Assembly (NCBI GenBank): GCA_016098155.1
Contig: JAAAJB010000070.1
Span: forward strand, 1-64,000
Direction: 5' to 3'
Origin: Actinomortierella ambigua
Taxonomy: Eukaryota > Mortierellomycota > Mortierellomycetes > Mortierellales > Mortierellaceae
Length of the DNA stretch: 64,000 nucleotides
Each line of letters starts with the position of its first letter. Positions within the stretch are counted from its first letter, which is position 1. Shown here piece by piece: positions 11,564 to 20,770 of this stretch. The position numbers and the translations under genes were made by a program. The notes below the pieces were generated by a model, which saw only the letters and a program-made list of their open reading frames with translations, was not told the origin of the DNA and did not search any database.

Positions 11564-12870
11564 AACCTATTTCATCGCGAAGTTGATTCTGTGAGCCTGT
11601 CTTAAAAAGTTCGCCAGCATTTTGTTTTGTTTTTTTTTTCGTTTATTGATTGGCTTTTTTGCCTTGCGCGAAGCTAAAGAGATGCACCGGTGTGTCTTCG
11701 TGGTTGCAAAGGTGGCGGAGGAGGAGAGGATAACCTGCTGTTAAAAAAAGTGCTGGATAAACTTAGTGATACCTGCCATGCCGCAAGCGATGGGCTGATG
11801 GGGGAGGGGTCTCTTGTCCACTTAAAAGATAGGAGAGTGCGGCTGGCCCGCAGGGGGGGGGGTGACCTCAATGTGTCCTTGGTCAGTCCATTCGATTTTG
11901 GTGCTGTCAAGGTTTTTTCGAGGATGTTTGGTTACGGATGTGTAATAATGACCTTCCGTCTAATGGAGATGTAGCCAACAGGCATTCATTTCACTTCCTA
12001 CGAGACATGGCGGTATATATTTAGATCCGTGCATGCATAAAAGCTGCCGATCTGGGACGACTCGCCACCCGTTTTGCAGACCATAACCATCATGATGATG
12101 CAAGCAGCTGGGAGACAAAAGTACGCGCTGGAGCTCTTGAGGCTCACGTTCATGATGCGACACGGGTGGACAGTAAAAATGGACTCGAGTAGTACTGATG
12201 ACCATACTGGAGATGACTACTCGAGTCCATTTTCTGTCCAATCAACAAATGATTCGGCTCGAGCCCCATGCATGGAGCATGGATCATAAAGTAAGTGTTG
12301 ACGAAAACATGTTCTTTGTACTCCACCACTCGCTAAGCAGCCACTAACCCGCTCCACGTTCTATTTTTGCCTGGTAGATCTATAAATCCAGTTGCAGTTG
12401 AAAAAAAATTCAAACGCGTGGCGATGGCAAAATACTAAAATAAGCCAAAGCGCGTAACAAGGACAAGCACTAAAACCGGGTTGACATTGCCAACGTTGAC
12501 ATCGTGGGTAGGATATCGCCCAGGCCAGGACTGGCGGCTCTACGCTTTACTCTGGACTGACGATTCTATGCTCTACTCTGAGGTCCTCGGCCGATGGTTG
12601 GCATCGCCCAAGGGACCAACTCTGCCGGCTATGGCAGCTACAACGACGATGACGGATGGCAACTCGACACAACTGGACCATTGTCGAACCCCTGCTGTAG
12701 CAACAGCTGCATCGGCACCAGTAAAACCAGTCGGGGCGACGGCTTATGGTGGTGTCGTGGTGGTGGCGACATTGGTTGTGGTGGTTGCCACTTGATGTCT
12801 CCCAGCTCTGAGAATACTATTGCTCCACAACTCAAAAGTAGAATGTAGGTTTGTGTACGTAAAATATGGG
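11564..12870. other. Unassigned accessory DNA
   Basis: No supported gene. The only structure noted is the hairpin at 12168..12241. Confidence 0.4.
12168..12241. repeat. Perfect hairpin, possible tiny foldback element
   Basis: The arms 12176..12193 (AAAATGGACTCGAGTAGT) and 12216..12233 are exact reverse complements of 18 bp around a 22-bp loop. The similarity continues outward through GGACAG/CTGTCC with small gaps. No clear target duplication is seen. Confidence 0.7.
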
Positions 12871-12922
12871 TATACACATTTTAGTGTGAAGCTCACTAGT
12901 GTGCGCACACTAAAATGTATAT
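12871..12922 (-). repeat. 52-bp palindromic repeat P, copy 1
   Basis: The arms ACATTTTAGTGTG and CACACTAAAATGT enclose AAGCTCACTAGTGTGCG. The reverse complement is nearly identical to 17867..17918, so the two copies are inverted about 5 kb apart and bracket three MSLP-header copies. Here the repeat joins directly to the start of the duplicated block at 12923; the matching block at 16141 lacks it. Confidence 0.8.
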
Positions 12923-13708
12923 CCACTTCATTTTTTTTTTTTAAAAAAAAAAAAGGACCTCAACTCGTGCAGATTGACCACTTAACGTACATCATCGGGT
13001 GTGGCCCGTACATCATCTGGCGTGGCCGGGCGGTAAGAGCGAGCTATGAATAAAACGTAAAACGGGGTCAGAAAATAGGCTATCTCAAACTGCCCAAGCT
13101 TATCATTTGAGAAATACTTACGTGAGTTGCCTAAGAGTCTCTGGCCTGCTGGTGGCAATTGCTGCATTAGCACCTGAGTTACGAGGGGTATGAACACTAT
13201 TCTGACAAGCGACGTGAATATGAAGTCGACCTACCTGCACCAAATGTAGAGGACACTGATTGCAATGATGCTGATGATGTCTCCAATCCTGCAACTTTCA
13301 ACGTGGAAGAATCGAAGTGCAGTGTGCAATGAGGCCCATGGAGAATAGATGCGTTAATGACGTGCGTTAACAATGTGCAAACCAGATATGATTGTGTCGA
13401 GAATTCGTGGCGAATGAAAAATGAAATGCCATGAGAGTCAGCTTCTCACCTATGGTTGATTCGTCTAAAATATACAAGAACAAAAGAGGAGTGAGATACG
13501 AGATGACATGGCACGAGACGATTGTCAGAGATAGGGCATTAAAGAGGAGAGCACTAACCTGTACCATGACGAATATCGTCGAGTACCTGGCGTCTTCTTG
13601 CGATGATCTTGGCAAAGGCAATCTCGGACTCCATTGCCGCAGCCATGCTGGCTTGGAGTCCCGCACGCGTGGCATACATCTGGAGACTGACCTCAAGCGT
13701 ACGTTGGA
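12923..13708 (-). pseudogene. MSLP-header family copy F, 3' exons only
   Basis: The block is a near-identical direct duplicate of about 16141..16945, which holds the 3' end of intact copy D. The exons corresponding to D are complement 13559..13708 (partial), 13450..13464 (15-nt exon), 13235..13288, 13122..13196 and 12982..13043, with all splice sites kept. The protein end has two ATPDDVR units and a TAA stop, against three units in D. The header exon is cut at about 13708 within the part encoding LQMYATRAGLQASM, so there is no start codon and no header. Confidence 0.75.
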
Positions 13709-13762
13709 CCTAAGAGTTCCAAAAGTACGGAGTTTTTGGTTAATTTTGAAGCTATTGGAGAG

Positions 13763-13947
13763 GGACAAAGGATGTAGTTTTGTTCAGGGCTGGAGGAGCG
13801 TCGCTCTCGTAGCTCACTTATTAGGCTCCAAAGGCGGAGGAGATGGGGGATGACGATGAGCTGATCGAGGCTGATGCTCCAAGAGAGGCTGATGCTCCTA
13901 GAGATACTGATGATGCTCCACAAAGAGCAACAATGCTCCAGAAAAGA
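13763..13947 (+). repeat. Duplicated module M, copy 1 (ADAPRE-coding)
   Basis: This is a near-identical direct copy of about 23229..23437. It contains TTATTAGGCTCCAAAGGCGG and then repeated GATGCTCC units. In both places it lies next to a broken MSLP-header copy. Here its frame (MGDDDELIEADAPREADAPR) runs open into the Crinkler-like segment; at 23.4 kb the same frame stops soon after. Confidence 0.75.
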
Positions 13948-14406
13948 GCGATGCTCCAAGCAAAGAGGCAAAGTTTCCTCTTGGAAACAACGATTTTGCC
14001 TTCGAGTATTTTTTTTTCCATGCTCCACGACATGACTACCAACTATAACCTCTTCTGTCTTGTTGATGGTGACTCCACTTCCAAGGCATTCACTGTCGAC
14101 ATCAAGTCAACCAAGACAATCGTCGATCACTCAAAGACATTATGCGAAGAATCTCACTTTCTCGGCCAGCAAGCATCGGCCCGTTCTCCTGAGAGATATT
14201 GCGTCACCAGAGCTCGACCCACCGACGACAATGCTAATGTCTTTGAAGAAAACTCCCACATCATTGTCCAACGTCCCCCTTCCCAAGGTAATGAGACATC
14301 TTGGCTCCCTGTTGCATGTGTTTACGCTCCAGTACCTTTGTGTCTAGGAAACAACTCCTTCCATATTGTCCGTGATCTCTCCTTAAACCCCAAAACTTCA
14401 GCCTGA
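13843..14406 (+). pseudogene. Crinkler-like N-terminal header fragment fused to an acidic repeat leader
   Basis: The open frame of 187 codons starts with the module-M peptide. From Met at 14032 it reads MTTNYNLFCLVDGDSTSKAF and continues TVDIKSTKTI, which resembles the ubiquitin-like header found in fungal Crinkler (CRN) proteins. Further on, HIIVQRPPSQ just before a GTAATG donor at 14288 also fits the end of such headers. Between them the family-like segment (VLLRDIASPELDPPTT) lies in a different frame, so at least two frameshifts separate the parts. No C-terminal effector domain follows. CRN headers are known in oomycetes and in Mortierella/Rhizophagus, where C-termini vary. I read this as a dead fragment. 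Confidence 0.6.
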
Positions 14407-14787
14407 GGCATTCTGCCAGCATGAATAGGATGGCAGCTGCGACTCTATATTTTTTCCTACCCCACACAAGCTTGGCTAGCAAACACCCTTCTCTTGTACA
14501 CATCCCCTCCCCTACACAACACACGCACACGCACACGCACACGCACACGCACACGTATATCTGTGCGCCCAACCATCCACACATAAAAGTAGTTTTCACT
14601 CACAACACTTACAACCAACAGATCCTGATAATACACATTGCTGTAGTTTGATTGCAGGTGGCATCTAAGCCATGTCGGATTTTTACTTGAAGCAGGGAGA
14701 AATGGGGGGAGAAAGCGGTAAGGATGTTGGATCCTGGCAAAGATAAGCAGAGAGATGGTGAAGAGGTAGAGACAAATACAGAAGAAG

Positions 14788-14835
<48 letters not shown>

Positions 14836-14899
14836 GTGTGCACTTTGGTTCCTGATATGGTGGAAAGTTAAGAAATAAAAAAAATGGAAGGAGAGGGAG
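14407..14899. other. Spacer with two microsatellites
   Basis: It contains a (CACACG)n run at 14521..14556 and a (GA)n run at 14790..14832. No gene supported. Confidence 0.6.
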
Positions 14900-15740
14900 G
14901 GCTTGCATGTAAACGAGAAGCGAGGTATATCATTTTCGTTTACTCACACTCTTGGCTTGGTCCTTCTTGGTGGATACTTGTCATGGAATGCGATGGTAGC
15001 CATCCATCCCCTCAACCTACCTAGCCTACCCGGCCTACCCCTTGCCCACCATCGCACATAGACTCGAAACCAGTCCAAGCATTCGTTGTGCAAAACACGA
15101 TGAATATTTCACCATGTTTTGCACAACGAATTTTGGACTGGGTTCGAGTCTACATCGCACAACCTTGCTCGCCTTCATGAGAACTAGGAAGATATTATCA
15201 AACATCTACCTGATACTATCACACACTTGTACGTCTCTTCCTTACATAAACACCCAAAGCACGACACTGCCCCACCATCCTCGCACCCCACCCTTTCACC
15301 CAGCCACCTGGCCTGCTGTGGCCATCCACAAGCGGAGACCCAATATATTGTACGTACACTCGAAGATATCTCCTTCAGCAGCTCTGAAAGATATACTTCG
15401 GCGTCTGCCGAGTTCGTGCCATTGGCTTGTCCCCCCCCCCCTTTTCATTTCCAGACATGTCGCTGCCCAAGGAGTACCCGCAATGGGTCCAAAGAGCCGA
15501 TGGCGAGGAGCACGTCTCCTTCGAAGCGTTTTTCGAGAGATTCAACTACAACGACCAGGCATCCGCCACAGAGGATTACCTCCAGTTGCTGGAGAGCGAC
15601 GAAATTCGTCGCAAGAGACGGGATGCCCTGAAGGCATCATTCAAGCGCTTTCAGCGAAACCACGAACAACAGTTCCGGGCACAACGTGCGCTTGGAGTCC
15701 TGCACGTGTGGCATACATCTGGAGACTGACTTCAAGAACT
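14900..15740 (+). pseudogene. MSLP-header family copy C, 5' fragment joined to inverted sequence
   Basis: The upstream region and header are an inverted duplicate of copy D (matching about 18090 down to 16990). The start is ATG at 15457, and the frame (MSLPKEYPQWVQRADGEEHV and onward) stays open through FQRNHEQQFRAQR. Near 15690 the sequence switches to the antisense of the same gene: CTTGGAGTCCTGCACGTGTG matches the complement strand of copy F near 13650. The gene is therefore broken by an inversion junction inside exon 1. Its leader carries a 94-bp palindromic insertion (15059..15152). Confidence 0.7.
15059..15152 (+). mobile_element. 94-bp palindromic MITE with 9-bp target duplication
   Basis: The insertion begins TAGACTCGAAACCAGTCCAA and ends with the near-perfect complement. 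The arms, about 40 bp each, include TTGTGCAAAACA/TGTTTTGCACAA. It is flanked by CATCGCACA at 15050..15058 and again at 15153..15161. The homologous leader of copy D (about 17925-17940, inverted) has one uninterrupted CCATCGCACAACC, so it is the empty site. A 9-bp duplication with long inverted repeats fits Mutator-like (MULE) families. No coding capacity. Confidence 0.85.
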
Positions 15741-16140
15741 GTCAATTCTTTAACACTCACTGGGACTCGTTGGTTCTGTTGCACTCACCTTCTTTTCAGA
15801 CAGTGCCAACAAGACTTCGCGCCTCATTTTGTCGGTAACGAATCCGAAAAAAATGAGCAATTGTCTTGTGTTGGGAAAGCTGTTCTCCCTCTCTCCTCTC
15901 TCTCTCTCTCTCTCTCACACACATGGTATTCTCTTTAAGATTTGAAGAAACGTATTGAAGCATCGAGCAAAATTTAATGCTGCAAGTTATGGCTACAGGC
16001 GAAGGGGGGTGGTGTTAGAGGGTGGGGAGGTGCTCCGGCGGAGTGACAGAGACTCGATCAATATCTCGCGGGTCGTCCCTCTAAATTTGGCCGAGCGCAA
16101 AGTTAAGATTCCAAACCGAAATTTTTAGTGAAATCGACAG
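15741..16140. other. Spacer with CT microsatellite
   Basis: It has a CT run around 15892..15918 and no supported gene. Confidence 0.5.
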
Positions 16141-16202
16141 TATATCCACTTCATTTTTTTTTTTTTAAAAAAAAAGGACCTCAACTCGTGCAGATTGACC
16201 AC

Positions 16203-17173
16203 CTATCGTACATCATCGGGTGTGGCCCGTACATCATCGAACGTGGCCCGTACATCATCGGGCGTGGCGGGGCGAGAGGAGCGAGCTATGAATAAAACGT
16301 AAAACGGGGTCAGAAAATAGGCTATCTCAAACTGCCCAAGCTTATCATTTGAGAAATACTTACGTGAGTTGCCTAAGAGTCTCTGGCCTGCTGGTGGCAA
16401 TTGCTGCATTAGCACCTGAGTTACGAGGGGTATGAACACTATTCTGACAAGCGACGTGAATATGAAGTCGACCTACCTGCACCAAATGTAGAGGACACTG
16501 ATTGCAATGATGCTGATGATGTCTCCAATCCTGCAACTTTCAACGTGGAAGAATCGAAGTGCAGTGTGCAATGAGGCCCATGGAGAATAGATGCGTTAAT
16601 GACGTGCGTTAACAATGTGCAAACCAGATATGATTGTGTCGAGGATTCGTGGCGAATGAGAAATGAAATGCCATGAGAGTGAGCTTCTCACCTGTGGTGG
16701 AGTCGTCTAAAATATACAAGAACAAAAGACGAGTGAGATACGAGATGACATGGCACGAGACGATTGTCAGAGATAGGGCATTAAAGAAGAGAACACTAAC
16801 CTGTACCACGACGAATATCGTCGAGCTCCTGGCGTCTTCTTGCGATGAGCTGGGCAAAGGCAATCTCGGACTCGATTGCCTCAACCATGCTGGCTTGGAA
16901 TTTTGCACGCGTGGCGTACATCTTCTGACTGGTCTCAAGCTCACGTTGCTGCCAGAACTGCCTCTCGTGGTTTCGTTGAAATCGCGTAAATGATGCCTTC
17001 AACGCATCCCGTCTCTTGCGACGAATTTCGTCGCTCTCCAGCAACTGGAGGTAATCCTCTGTGGCGGATGCCTGGTCGTTGTAATTAAATCTCTCGACAA
17101 ACGCTTCGAAAGAGACGTGATCCTCGCTACCGGCTCTTTGGACCCATTTCAGGTACTCCTTAGGCAGCGACAT
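16203..17173 (-). CDS. MSLP-header short protein, 199 aa (copy D, intact)
   Basis: The exons are complement 16801..17173, 16692..16706, 16477..16530, 16364..16438 and 16203..16285. All introns are GT-AG and every junction is in phase 1, giving an uninterrupted 200-codon frame including the stop. The second exon is only 15 nt. Residues 1-80 are the header (MSLPKEYLKWVQ, then HVSFEAFVERFNYND and SDEIRRKRRDALKASF); a charged helical stretch to residue 124 ends RRRQELDDIRRGT. The tail is Ser/Thr-rich and ends in three ATPDDVR-type units. Unlike the 8.3-kb copy there is no nuclease-like domain. No signal peptide or membrane segment. The start is supported by conservation of the MSLP start in three other copies. 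Function unknown. Confidence 0.65.
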
Positions 17174-17458
17174 CTGGAAATGAAGGGGGGGGGAGACAAG
17201 ACAAAGGCACGAACTCGGCAGAGACCGAAGTATATCTTTCAGAGCTGCTGAAGGAGATATCTTCGAGAGTGTACGTACAATATATTGGGTCTCAGCCTGT
17301 GGATGGTCACAGCAGGCCAGGTGGCAGGGTGAAAGGGTGTCGGCGGGGTGTGGGTGGGGTGCGAGGATGGTGGGGCAGTGTCGTGCTTTAGGTGTTTGTG
17401 TAAGGAAGATGTAAGAGTGTGATAGTATCAGGTAGTATGATGGAACTCGAGAAAGAAG

Positions 17459-17918
17459 GAACTCGAGAAAGAGTGAACATACACCCAATAAAAAGTCACT
17501 CAGACAAGAGTGCTGGCTTGGGCACTGGTTGATGCTGCGGTGACTGAGCAGGCTGTCTCCGATACCAGGCCTCGCTAACAAAGTAACCCGCCATCTCCTT
17601 GCGCAGATTGTTTTGGCTAACCCTTTGGGACCTTCGTCTACCCATCCCGTCATACAACATTATCCGGTCTTTGATTACTACTGAACACCGGAAATTAACA
17701 CCGTTGCTATAAATCAAGGCCATTAGTTGGAGCGGGGTCCACTTTAGCGTTTCTGACAGCCCTCAGAAGCGCACTACAGAGCGTGACTAAATGCACCTCT
17801 GCGTCGCTCATGGGGGGATATCGCCTATAGGAGAATGATATTTTATACGTGCCTTTGTTTACTGTGACATACATTTTAGCGTGCGCACACTGGTGAGCTT
17901 CACGCTAAAATGTGCATA
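17459..17918 (-). mobile_element. Insertion in the leader of copy D carrying a Ulp1-like ORF remnant
   Basis: Copy C has a short leader where copy D has about 460 extra bases, so this is an insertion in D or a replacement. Its outer end is palindrome P copy 2. On the minus strand a 75-codon frame (17496..17723) contains VVIKDRIMLYDGMGRRRSQR. This faintly resembles the strand before the catalytic Asp of Ulp1/C48 proteases carried by some large fungal transposons. The frame preceding it is open but shifted by one base. The protease match is weak, and the left boundary is approximate. Confidence 0.35.
17867..17918 (+). repeat. 52-bp palindromic repeat P, copy 2
   Basis: The arms ACATTTTAGCGTG (17871..17883) and CACGCTAAAATGT (17901..17913) are exact complements. 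It is the inverted counterpart of 12871..12922, with compensating A/G changes in the arms that keep the palindrome. Confidence 0.8.
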
Positions 17919-18087
17919 CGCGAGCAAGGTTGTGCGATGGTGGGCAAGGGGTAGGCAGCTTAGGTTGAGGGGATGGATGGATACCAACGCATTCCATGAC
18001 AGGTATCCCTCAACGGAAGGGGACGTAGTAAGAAGAAGGAAAACTCGGTACTCCTCGCTTCCTATTTACATGCCAGCCCCCCCCCCT

Positions 18088-18150
18088 CTCTTTCCTCACT
18101 CTCACTCTCACTCTCTTTCACTCTCACTCTCTCTCACTCTCTCTCTTTCC
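18088..18150. repeat. (CT)n / CACTCT microsatellite
   Basis: Pyrimidine tract of CT and CACTCT units between the leader homology of copy D and repeat R1 copy 2. Confidence 0.85.
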
Positions 18151-18154
18151 GTCT

Positions 18155-18634
18155 CTTCACCATAAGCACACCCTCGATCGAGAGAGATAAAAACTATCCC
18201 GCAGCCGTTGCTGTCCCAATCCTCGCCAGTAGAAGGATCACTTCTGGCGTCCTCCTCGCTATCCTCAGCATCGTGGACGGCACTTCGGTGCGAGAGCGTA
18301 TGACCCACAGTGATGGCCGATCATTGGGGTGCCTAACGCCGTCTTTGCTTTCATTGTCGATGGTGTTGTTCTCAATATTATCTAGTGACGAAAAGAACAC
18401 TCGCGTGAGTGATGCTGAGGCTGGAAAGAGACATGCACTTTCCTTGCATCTGATGGATAAACTGTCCTTCCTGTAACACCCTCGCTCTCCCACCTTCCAT
18501 CTATCTCGGCAAGCTTCGGCATATCGAGGGTGCTTCCATCAGTCTTGGTAGCAAGCCTGAATGTAAGGGTCGTCACTTAAACAATACCAAAAAAAAGTGA
18601 GAAGATCGCCATTCAGATTTTCGATGCATCCACA
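18155..18634 (+). repeat. 480-bp dispersed direct repeat R1, copy 2
   Basis: Near-identical to 1..479. The 67-codon frame is kept at 18273..18476. Both copies sit beside an MSLP-header copy, but on opposite sides of it relative to gene direction. Confidence 0.85.
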
Positions 18635-19636
18635 GTTAGTTCTATGCATCCCTATCTTTGCCTTCAATTTTTGACGATCAACTGAATGTGATGCAAAGGT
18701 AAAAAGTTAAACAGTACAGAGCACCACCCACAAGGAGATTATTTTGCCACGCTTTTTTACCCTTCAATTGGCTAACATTGTGGTCGATGGTAGAGTAGAG
18801 GCAACAAACACTTGCCGCCATTGTCTAATAAATTATATTAGTCGGAGGCTTCGAAAAAGGATTGGCCTTGTATAGATGTTCGTGGAATGGTTCGTGCTGC
18901 CGTACCCTCCGTTTGGGTTTGCTCCAAGGAGAGAAAAAAAATAGAGAGAACGGACAATAAAAAGACGAATGCAGGGGTTGCATCCGAAGAGAAAGAGAGA
19001 AAAGAGATTGAGTGGCAGAGAGGAAGAGTCTGAGGCAAAGATCCTTGCCAGTGCTGTCCTGTCTCTTCCACGTTTTGCACTGCCCGAAGAATTCCTGCCA
19101 CTGTCAAAGGCAAGAAGCGAAAAAAGAAGAGAGAGTACCATGAATGTCACAAAACAAGGGAAAGAGAGAAAGAGAGAAACGAGCAACTAAAAAGAGCGCA
19201 CCCTCATTGACATATCAAAGAACGTGTGAGGAGGCAATGGCATGAGTAGAGCTGTTCTGAGGACGGTAGAGACTGACGAACTGCTGGTCACGCAGACAAC
19301 ATATGTATTTAGGCTTGGGAGGGAAAATATAATATTTTGGGTGAGCATTCTTGCGTGCAATGTGTTAAGAAGGGCTGATACGGATGGCGGAGACGATCAG
19401 GATGGGAGAGGAAGGCACAGGCTGATAGACTGCTGGCCACACAAGCCGATATTTCAAAAGAGGATGACAATGAAAAAAGGCGAATACAGAAACAATGGCG
19501 GTACAATCAGTAGTGTCTATTATTTTTTTGTGGGATATCCGAGGTGACGCTTGTCCTGAGCACTAGGTCGTGGAAGGAAAATAGAGTAGACTTTGGCTAA
19601 AATGTTGTCAATGCATGGCGTTGTTCAAAGGCGGCA
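18635..19636. other. Unassigned spacer
   Basis: No gene supported on either strand; purine-rich short frames only. Confidence 0.4.
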
Positions 19637-20770
19637 TCAGTCTACTCGGAAGGCCGAGACGAAGGTTTTGCCTTGTAGGTTATTCAACTTACATTGATCA
19701 GGGACAGCTGGCTCCGGGTTGGATCGCGGACCGGGCGGAGCGGAAGTACTGGGGCCGGGCATAGCGGAAGTACTGGGGCCTGACGTTGACTGGAGGCCCT
19801 TGTCAACTTTTTTTTCGAGGCGGGTCATCTGATCCCTCGCACGTCCCTTCTGATCCTTCGCACGCCCCTTCCGATCCTTCGCACGCCCCTTCTGATCCTT
19901 CGCACGCCTCTTCTGATCCTTCGCACGCCTCTTCTGATCCCTCGCACGCCTCTTCTGACGGAGCTCCTGTTCGCGTTCTTGATCCCGCAATCGACTCACA
20001 TACTCTTCATATCGACGCGTCAATTCACCATGGGATTCCAGACTTTGTTGTATTCGACGACTGAGATCTTCCATCTGGCCTTCCAATAAATGTATGCGCT
20101 GCAACACCATATCCGAGGAGTATCCAGCTGCGCTCGGCAGATCTGGAACGACAGTATTGTTGGGATGATAGGCGTTGGGAGCGTAGGGGGCGTTGGTGTT
20201 GGGAGCATAGGTGTAAACGTTCACCAAATCCCTATCACCCTCTTCGTCGTCTACCACCACGTTCACCAAATCCTTATCGTCCTCTTCGTCGTCTACCTCC
20301 ATGTTCACCAAACCCTTATCGTCCTCTTCGTCGTCCACCTCCATGTTCACCAAATCCTTATCGTCCTCTTCGTGTTCAACCCCCAGATTCACCAAATCCT
20401 CATCACCCTCTTCGTCGTCTACCCCCTCCAGCTCATCTTGAGGGTCTCCCGCAGGTTGCTGCTCAGGGCCGACGATCGACACGAAGTCCGCGACCTGAAC
20501 AGTAAAATCGAACGACGGGCATGGGTGGTGTTGCTGTATCGTGGAACGCGATAGCGGTTCTCTCCCGCAGATGCACTGAAAGCGCATCCCGTTCGCCGGA
20601 TTTCTTGTGTGAACGAACGTGAAGCCGTGGACGACGACCTTGACAGGTGTCTCGGAATGCATTCGCAAGAGGTGATCTTTTTCAACCTTGTCCAGCGCCT
20701 GACCTCGAGCCTTCTTGTCGAGGAGACCTTTCTTGCACACGGAATATGAGCAGAATGCTTTGGGTGCCAT
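19637..20770 (-). CDS. Hypothetical protein with acidic and basic tandem repeats, 377 aa
   Basis: This is a single exon. The start chosen is ATG at 20770 (MAPKAFCSYSVCKKGL); the frame continues upstream, but that part is low-complexity leader. The N-terminal 110 residues hold paired Cys/His (CSYSVCKKG, RFQCICG, HHPCPSF), suggesting a small metal-binding domain. Next come five acidic units of about 14 residues (VDDEEDDKDLVNME type), a Pro/Asn linker, a predicted helix (MVLQRIHLLEGQMEDLSRRI), and then about six basic seven-residue units (RAKDQKG type, 21-bp period near 19825-19960). The tail is Ser/Pro-rich. No homologue is recognised. Repeat number is probably polymorphic. It resembles fungal DNA- or chromatin-interacting accessory proteins only in composition. 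Confidence 0.6.
   Translation of the reverse strand: MAPKAFCSYSVCKKGLLDKKARGQALDKVEKDHLLRMHSETPVKVVVHGFTFVHTRNPANGMRFQCICGREPLSRSTIQQHHPCPSFDFTVQVADFVSIVGPEQQPAGDPQDELEGVDDEEGDEDLVNLGVEHEEDDKDLVNMEVDDEEDDKGLVNMEVDDEEDDKDLVNVVVDDEEGDRDLVNVYTYAPNTNAPYAPNAYHPNNTVVPDLPSAAGYSSDMVLQRIHLLEGQMEDLSRRIQQSLESHGELTRRYEEYVSRLRDQEREQELRQKRRARDQKRRAKDQKRRAKDQKGRAKDRKGRAKDQKGRARDQMTRLEKKVDKGLQSTSGPSTSAMPGPSTSAPPGPRSNPEPAVPDQCKLNNLQGKTFVSAFRVD

Noticed and set aside
11690..11974. 94-codon plus-strand frame
   Set aside because: No recognisable motif, and it overlaps nothing with splice signals; left as unassigned.
14521..14556. Regular CACACG spacing as a CRISPR-like array
   Set aside because: A simple hexanucleotide microsatellite without spacers, in a eukaryote.
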